Below are positions 10,198-13,795 of a stretch of DNA of 13,795 nucleotides, piece by piece (position 1 is the first letter of the stretch; every line of letters starts with the position of its first letter). Origin of the DNA: Auxenochlorella pyrenoidosa. Taxonomy: Eukaryota; Chlorophyta; Trebouxiophyceae; Chlorellales; Chlorellaceae. The notes beneath the pieces are model-generated. The model searched no databases, was not told the DNA's origin, and saw only the letters and a program-made list of their open reading frames with translations. The stretch is taken from NCBI GenBank assembly GCA_001430745.1, contig KQ482053.1:631166-644960 (forward strand), given 5' to 3'. The translations under genes were made by a program, and so were the position numbers.

Positions 10198-10234
<37 letters not shown>

Positions 10235-13200
10235 AGAACAGCAGAAATGGGATCAGCAGCAGGAGCAGCAGGCGCCTGGAGGCCAGCAGGCCGGCCTCGG
10301 GCAGCAGCATAAGCGCGAGGGCGGCCAGCCCGGGCAGCCCGACAAGCCTCCAGGTACCGACGGCTGTACGCCGCCAGCCAGCCCCAGCGGCACCGCTGCC
10401 GGGCCGCGGCTCGATCGGGACGGCTCGCTGCTGCAGCGGCTCACTGCCCTGCCGCCGTGGCTGCATGGGGGTCGGCAGCAGGAGCGGGCAGAGCCGATGT
10501 TTTGCATGGAGCTGGCCATCAGGCTCTTTTACTGGACCAAGTATGCCTACCGGCACTGGGTGAGCGGCTGATGCAGCGCTGGCGGGTGGGGCCTGTGATG
10601 CCAGGACAGCAGGGGGAGATTGCTTGATGGGGCTGCAGGGATGGGTGATTAGCAGCGACCCGGCAGGTCGGGCGGCAGGGCAGGGCATTCTGCTGCGGTG
10701 GGAGGCCAACCGGTGTGTTGGGCGAGGCGAGGGATGCCTTGGGTTGCCACAGGTGTGGCACCCTGACACCTGGCGAGCAGGCGCTCGCCTGCGTGGGATT
10801 GTGGCTCGACCCTGCAGGGCTTTGCAGGAGCCTCTTGCAGGCCTTGCTCTCGACCCGCACCAGCACGCTGCCGAAAGCCCAGGCTGTGCAGGGCATGCAG
10901 CCGCATGCTGCGCCGCCTCCCTCACCGGCCCTGCTCGGCGCCCTCCCGCCGCCACCCCCCGCAGTGGGCCCCCGGCACGAGCGGCATGACCACGGAGGCC
11001 GCCCTGGCGCTGTTTGGGTTCACCGGGTTCGATGCCATCCACGACCCCGGCAGCGACACGCGCCTGCTGCTGGGCTGGAGGGACGGCACGCTGCTGCTGG
11101 CGTTCCGGGGCACCGCCTCCCGGGCCAACGCCGTCACCGACCTCAAGGTGAGAAGGGGAAGACAGAACATCGAACGAAGAAAATGAGACCAGGGGCAGTG
11201 AAAAGCGTGAGAAAAAAGGACGAACGAATCAAATAAGACCTGGGGCGGTAAAACGGAGAAGAAAGAACGACGAAAGAAAGAAAGAAGACCAGGGCCAACG
11301 CCGTCACCAACCTTACGGTGGCTGGCCCCGGTCTTCTTTCTTTCTCGCTTCCGTCGTTCTTTCTCTTTTCAATGGGCTTTGCTCCGCTGCCTGCCCCGGC
11401 TGGCCAATTGGCTCTGCCTGCACCTGTGGTTCGCGCCTGCCTGCACTGCCCGCAGTCCGTCATGGAAACCAAACGTGCTCACCGCCTTGGTGCCGTTTCG
11501 CCGCCCTCCTGCCCCTGCCGCCCCTCAGTTCTTCCGCACCACCTTGGAGCCGCGGCGGTACCACCTGGGGCAGCCGGCCAAGGTCCACTCTGGTGAGTGC
11601 AAAGGAGGCATGTCGGGTGCGGCCTGACACGGGTCACCGTGGGTGGACACAAGCTCCTGGCAATATGGCAATACAGGTGCTCCAAAACTGGGGGATGAAG
11701 GGTGCAAACACCGCCACGCCCCGAGCTGTGAATTTATTGGCAGGCACGGGCCATCCACGCCCGCTTGCCTGTGTCCAGCCCAAGCACCACAGCTGGGTGC
11801 GGCATGCCGCGCAACCCCTGGCACCTCCCCTGCCCCCACCGACCCTGCGTGCCGCCCTGCTTTCCGCCCACCTCATTTCGCAGGCTTTTACCACGCGTAC
11901 ACCGCATGCGAGGCGCGCATGCAGCTACTGGAGCGGGTGGCCGGCGTGGTGGCGGGGTTCACCCCGGGGCGCCGCCTGCAGCTCTACCTGACAGGTGGGC
12001 GGCTGGGCAGCGCCGCGCGCGTGTGGGGTGGGATGTGTGTGTGGAGGGTGGGGGGCGCAAGGTGAGCAGGAGCTTGGCCCGCGCCGTGGAAGCTCACTGC
12101 ACGCAGCTTCCTGCCACGCTTTAAGCCGTCGCCGTGCGATTGTCAGAATGGGGGTGTCCGCCTTGTCTTGAAGCGCCCGTGCCTTCTAGGTCGGGCACAG
12201 CGCACAGAGCAGGGCTGTTGCCCGCTCCCCAGCCCCCCGCCAGCTGCAGCCTCCCGCCGCACGCCTCCTTCCCCCCACGCGCAGGGCACAGCCTGGGCGG
12301 CGCGCTGTGCCAGCTGGCCGCCTACACGCTGCAGCAGGCCTACCCGGGCGCCGAGACGGCGGTGGTGACCTTTGGCGCGCCCCGGGTGCGCTTTGGGGGT
12401 GTGGGGGTGTGTGGGGGGGGGGCGGCCACCCCTGTTCGCCTGGCTCGGGCCCGCCTCCGCCTCCGCCTGCTTTGTTGAAACCCATGAACTCCTAAGTGCC
12501 CGAAACTCACTACCCCACACCTCCACCCCACCCACCCTTCCATCTGCCCCATTACCACTCCTCACTTCCCACCTCTCCGGCCCCCCGGTTCGACTCCGCC
12601 CAGGTCGGCAACCCCGCCTTCTCCTGGCTCTACCGCTCGCTGGTGCCCAACACCTTTGGGGTGGTGAACGACCAGGACCCGGTGCCCCGGGTGCCCGCCA
12701 CAGGTGGGGGGCCGCAGGCCACAGGCGGCAGGGGCCGGCAGGGCCGGGCTGGGGGCCGGCAGGGGCCACAGGCGACAGGGGGCGGCAGAGGCGACAGGGG
12801 CCGGTAGGGGCCGGTAGGGGGCCGACAGGGGCCGATGGCCGCTTTTCCGCTGCGTGTGTGTGTTTGAGAAAGAAAGGAAGGCGGGAGCTTGCAGGCCCTT
12901 GGCGTCCCCACCTCGGGGCAGGGGGTGAAAGCCGGGGGCAGGAGGGTTGGGGCACCGGCCATGGGCGGGCTCGGCCGCGACCAGGGAGGCGCGGGTTGAA
13001 CCCTTCAAGCCCGGCTCCCAGCCTGCACGGGCGGCTCCTCACACACAGCTGCCCAGCGTGGTTTTCGCAGGGTTCTGCAGCTGCGGCCTGCCGCTGTTGG
13101 TCACAGCTGCGGCCGCAGGTTGCGCTGCCTCTGCTTGCTCTCCCTCCAGCCCCGCACTCTCTGCCTCCCAACCGCCAATCGCCTGCGCAGGCTTCCGCCA

Positions 13201-13672
13201 CTGCGGCCTGCCGGTGGTGATCAACAGCCGTGGCGACATCATCGTCCGGCCCTCGTTCTTTGAACGCTCAGTGATCAAGCGGTGAGCGGGGCGCCCTGCA
13301 GCGCTGCGCAGCGCGAGGGGCCGCCTGGCCGCTGGGGCGAGGGGCGCGTGCCTGCTGCGCAAGCGCAGTGCCGTGTAGCCGCACTGGGGCAGCGCCGGGG
13401 GCGGGGTAGGGGCGTGGGCGTGCGCGCCGGCGCGGTTCACCGCAAGCGCGCCTGCCTCCTGCCACAATCTGCCTCGCTCCGCTCCGCGCTGTGCTGTTGT
13501 CTAGTATAGTCTTACAACTTGTTGCCCGAAGGCTTGCACCAGGCCCAAAGGCCTGTGAAAATGTGGGGCCTTCAAAACGAGCATGCCTTTGATGCGCAGG
13601 ACTGGCGGCATCGTCGGCCACCACAAGCTGCAGCAGTACGCGCTGTCCTTTGCGGCGGTGGTCAAGGCGCAG
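5134..13672 (+). CDS. multi-spanning membrane protein with C-terminal class 3 lipase domain (20 exons, may continue past window)
   Basis: Exons: 5134-5573, 5792-5836, 6160-6261, 6513-6567, 6738-6816, 7098-7216, 7537-7641, 8008-8109, 8556-8675, 8846-8965, 9312-9389, 9659-9808, 10065-10559, 10965-11147, 11529-11592, 11884-11994, 12285-12385, 12604-12703, 13191-13281 and 13600-13672. All junctions keep phase, giving 911 codons. Residues 1-120 are Ala/Pro-rich. Hydrophobic segments lie near 124-146, 163-188, 206-234, 244-266, 298-309, 350-364, 390-412 and 428-443. Residues 533-575 are Gln-rich. The alpha/beta-hydrolase part spans about 650-911: FRGTAS (717-722, oxyanion side), GHSLGG (790-795, nucleophile Ser792), FGAPR (about 819-823), DPVP (Asp848) and HKLQQY (His895). 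This triad identifies a class 3 (PF01764-type) lipase, so the likely reaction is ester hydrolysis of acylglycerols or polar lipids at a membrane. The start is the first in-frame ATG after the TATA-like element. The gene either runs on beyond 13672 or stops at 13781-13783 without further splicing. The substrate is unknown. Confidence 0.82.
5655..5695 (+). repeat. G-rich quadruplex-forming tract in intron 1 of the lipase gene
   Basis: At least five runs of four or more G separated by single T or A bases lie about 80 nt downstream of the exon 1 donor, on the coding strand. This fits the G4 consensus (four G3+ runs with short loops) and would be present in the pre-mRNA. G-runs near 5' splice sites can promote intron recognition. 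Confidence 0.8.
6652..6692 (+). repeat. (TGC/CTG)13 trinucleotide microsatellite in intron 4
   Basis: Thirteen uninterrupted TGC units plus a partial unit lie about 45 nt upstream of the exon 5 acceptor. In the pre-mRNA this is a CUG repeat. It is complementary to the CAG tract in exon 13 of the same gene. Confidence 0.95.
7045..7076 (+). repeat. CCCCACC tract before the exon 6 acceptor
   Basis: Repeated ACCCC units lie just upstream of the acceptor at 7096-7097. This is the same composition as the tracts in introns 6 and 8 and in the small gene. Confidence 0.7.
7444..7547 (+). repeat. duplicated 5' edge of exon 7 with its acceptor (81-nt offset, in frame)
   Basis: TGGTCATGGAC preceded by an ACAG acceptor occurs at 7452-7467, and the same 11 nt preceded by GCAG at 7533-7548. 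The second copy is the exon 7 start used in the model, chosen because of the coding sequence that follows. The 81-nt stretch between them is C-rich and open in the same frame. Use of the upstream acceptor would insert 27 residues that are mostly Pro, His and Ser. Confidence 0.7.
7630..7797 (+). repeat. tandem duplication spanning the 3' edge of exon 7 and its donor (84 nt, in frame)
   Basis: A perfect 21-nt match at 7630-7650 and 7714-7734 carries the last codons of exon 7 and the GTGGGT donor. Similarity continues into the intron, with CCTTGCCGG at 7672 and 7753. A third, shorter copy around 7688-7701 repeats only the ACGG|GTGGGTGCC part. Potential donors are therefore at 7642, 7692 and 7726. 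The last is in frame with the first, with no stop between, and would add 28 residues ending again in LYAR. Confidence 0.85.
8085..8197 (+). repeat. inverted repeat: end of exon 8 and a reversed copy in intron 8
   Basis: A 17-nt segment of exon 8 (8085-8101) is followed 79 nt later by its exact reverse complement (8181-8197). The exon 8 donor at 8110 lies in the loop. In pre-mRNA this could fold into a stable stem with the 5' splice site exposed or trapped in the loop. Confidence 0.85.
8433..8552 (+). repeat. long C-rich/CA-rich low-complexity tract before the exon 9 acceptor
   Basis: About 120 nt made almost only of C and A, with CCCACC, CACACA and CCCCAACC units, run up to the CGCAG acceptor at 8551-8555. 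It has almost no T, so it is an unusual form of the pyrimidine-rich region before an acceptor. Confidence 0.75.
10022..10045 (+). repeat. 12-nt direct repeat upstream of the exon 13 acceptor
   Basis: CCCCTTCTCAAA occurs twice head to tail at 10022-10033 and 10034-10045, ending about 20 nt before the CCCGCAG acceptor. It doubles the local pyrimidine tract. Confidence 0.85.
10203..10232 (+). repeat. (CAG)10 microsatellite encoding Gln552-561 in exon 13
   Basis: Ten pure CAG codons sit in a wider Gln-rich linker (about residues 533-575) between the membrane domain and the lipase domain. Pure codon use, without CAA interruptions, points to recent slippage expansion rather than selection for a fixed sequence. 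Confidence 0.95.
11122..11321 (+). repeat. exon 14 edge, about 50-nt tandem array and second exon-edge copy in intron 14
   Basis: GACC-starting units begin at 11139 (inside exon 14, covering the real donor), 11187, 11237 and 11287, a period of 48-50 nt. Each of the first three is followed by a purine-rich stretch with a GTGAG-, GTGAA- or GTAAA-like step. The last unit leads into a second copy of the exon end: GGGCCAACGCCGTCACC at 11122-11138 is repeated from 11292. The copy is offset by 170 nt and so is out of frame. Confidence 0.8.
11258..11368 (+). repeat. imperfect inverted repeat in intron 14
   Basis: A purine-rich left arm (about 11258-11296, with AAAGAACGACG and AAAGAAGACC) pairs with a pyrimidine-rich right arm (about 11324-11368, with GGTCTTCTTT and CGTCGTTCTTT). 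There is one small gap and few mismatches. The roughly 27-nt loop holds the second copy of the exon 14 end. This would form a long hairpin in pre-mRNA or cruciform DNA. Confidence 0.8.
12711..12836 (+). repeat. GGGGCCGGCAG-type minisatellite at the start of intron 18
   Basis: About ten or eleven degenerate 9-15-nt units (GGGCCGGCAG, GGGCCGGTAG, GGGCCGACAG, AGGCGACAG) begin just after the exon 18 donor at 12704. They make intron 18 the longest of the gene (487 nt). On both strands they give open reading frames that I regard as by-products of the repeat. Confidence 0.8.
13071..13224 (+). repeat. duplicated 5' edge of exon 19 with its acceptor (120-nt offset, in frame)
   Basis: The first 34 nt of exon 19 (13191-13224, GFRHCGLPVVI) have a copy at 13071-13104 (GFCSCGLPLLV) that matches at 26 of 34 positions. 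Both are preceded by a CGCAG acceptor and both follow the phase-1 end of exon 18. The 120 nt between them are open in frame, so the upstream acceptor would add 40 Ala/Ser/Cys-rich residues between the catalytic Asp and His strands. Confidence 0.8.
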
Positions 13673-13795
13673 GTGAGGGGCGGGCCATGCTGCGCAGCCC
13701 GGCTTCCAGCTGCGCCGCCCTGCAGCTGGGAGCAGCCGTGCGCATGTCGCTCGCCTGCATGCCTCCTCTGGCCTCATGTCTGATCCGAGCGCCCC
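13673..13795 (+). other. unresolved end of the lipase gene
   Basis: After KAQ at 13672 a GTGAGG donor is present, which suggests the gene continues. A CTGCAG acceptor at 13724-13725 would open a phase-0 exon running to the window edge without a stop. If the donor is not used, the frame reads through to TGA at 13781-13783. The sequence alone does not decide between these. Confidence 0.35.

Larger units (their letters stand above)
10497..13672 (+). other. class 3 lipase catalytic region of the gene (end of exon 13 to exon 20)
   Basis: The domain begins with an amphipathic helix (MFCMELAIRLFYWTKYAYRHW, broken here as MFCMELAIRL + FYWTKYAYRHW) at the end of exon 13. Exon 14 supplies LLGWRDGTLLLAFRGTAS, the strand and oxyanion region typical of this fold. 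Exons 15-16 give the helix preceding the nucleophile, exon 17 the GHSLGG elbow, exon 18 the Asp strand (VVNDQDPVPRVP), and exon 20 the His helix (HHKLQQYALS). All three catalytic residues are present, so the enzyme should be active if correctly spliced. The nucleophile glycine codon is split by an intron. Confidence 0.85.

Noticed and set aside
11148..11528. intron 14 as a mobile introner or transposon
   Set aside because: The inverted repeat and array are explained by copies of the local exon edge. I see no target-site duplication or coding capacity. A genome search could still reopen this.
12285..12311. 8-nt palindrome around the GHSLGG codons (GGCACAGC / GCTGTGCC)
   Set aside because: Short and GC-rich, and fully accounted for by the codons of a conserved active-site motif, so it is probably coincidental.
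12143..13201. 352-codon open frame on the minus strand
   Set aside because: It lies opposite exons 17-19 of the lipase gene and is opened by the GC-rich minisatellite of intron 18. Its Pro/Ala/Arg composition is repeat-driven and no domain is visible.

Overview
The window looks like nuclear DNA of a unicellular green alga, most likely a Chlorella-like trebouxiophyte. It is strongly GC-rich. Coding sequence is broken into many short exons (45-495 nt) by introns of about 160-490 nt with GT(G/A)AG-type donors and (T/C)GCAG acceptors. A TGTAA poly(A) signal, the chlorophyte type, follows one gene. There are no prokaryotic operons, no rRNA or tRNA genes, and no mobile element I can recognise. All gene models come from joining splice sites whose reading phases agree; none has transcript support.

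Three genes can be modelled. (A) Minus strand, about 222-2183, running off the left edge: an Ala/Gln/Glu/Arg-rich coiled-coil protein of at least 451 residues and unknown function. (B) Plus strand, 3190-4094: a small four-exon gene for an acidic protein of about 121 residues that I do not recognise. (C) Plus strand, 5134 to at least 13672: a 20-exon gene filling the right two-thirds of the window. Its phases agree across all 19 introns, giving 911 codons to the last modelled exon. The protein has a low-complexity N-terminus, about eight hydrophobic segments, a Gln-rich linker with a pure CAG tract, and a C-terminal class 3 (fungal-type) lipase domain. That domain has a GHSLGG nucleophile elbow, an Asp in a DPVP motif and a His in an HxLxxY motif. 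It is best read as a membrane-anchored acylglycerol or phospholipid hydrolase.

Genes A and B are divergent across about 1 kb of lower-GC DNA (2184-3189). Genes B and C are in tandem, separated by about 1 kb holding the 3' UTR and TGTAA signal of B and a TATA-like promoter for C.

The most unusual signal is in the introns of gene C. At least five introns carry copies of the edge of a neighbouring exon together with its splice site: exon 7 at both ends, the 3' end of exon 14, the 5' end of exon 19, and an inverted copy of the end of exon 8. Three of these (offsets 84, 81 and 120 nt) are in frame and open, so they give alternative splice sites that would add 28, 27 and 40 residues. In intron 14 the exon edge seeds a roughly 50-nt tandem array that ends in another exon-edge copy and a long inverted repeat. 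Intron 4 carries (CTG)13 and exon 13 carries (CAG)10, which are complementary tracts in one pre-mRNA.
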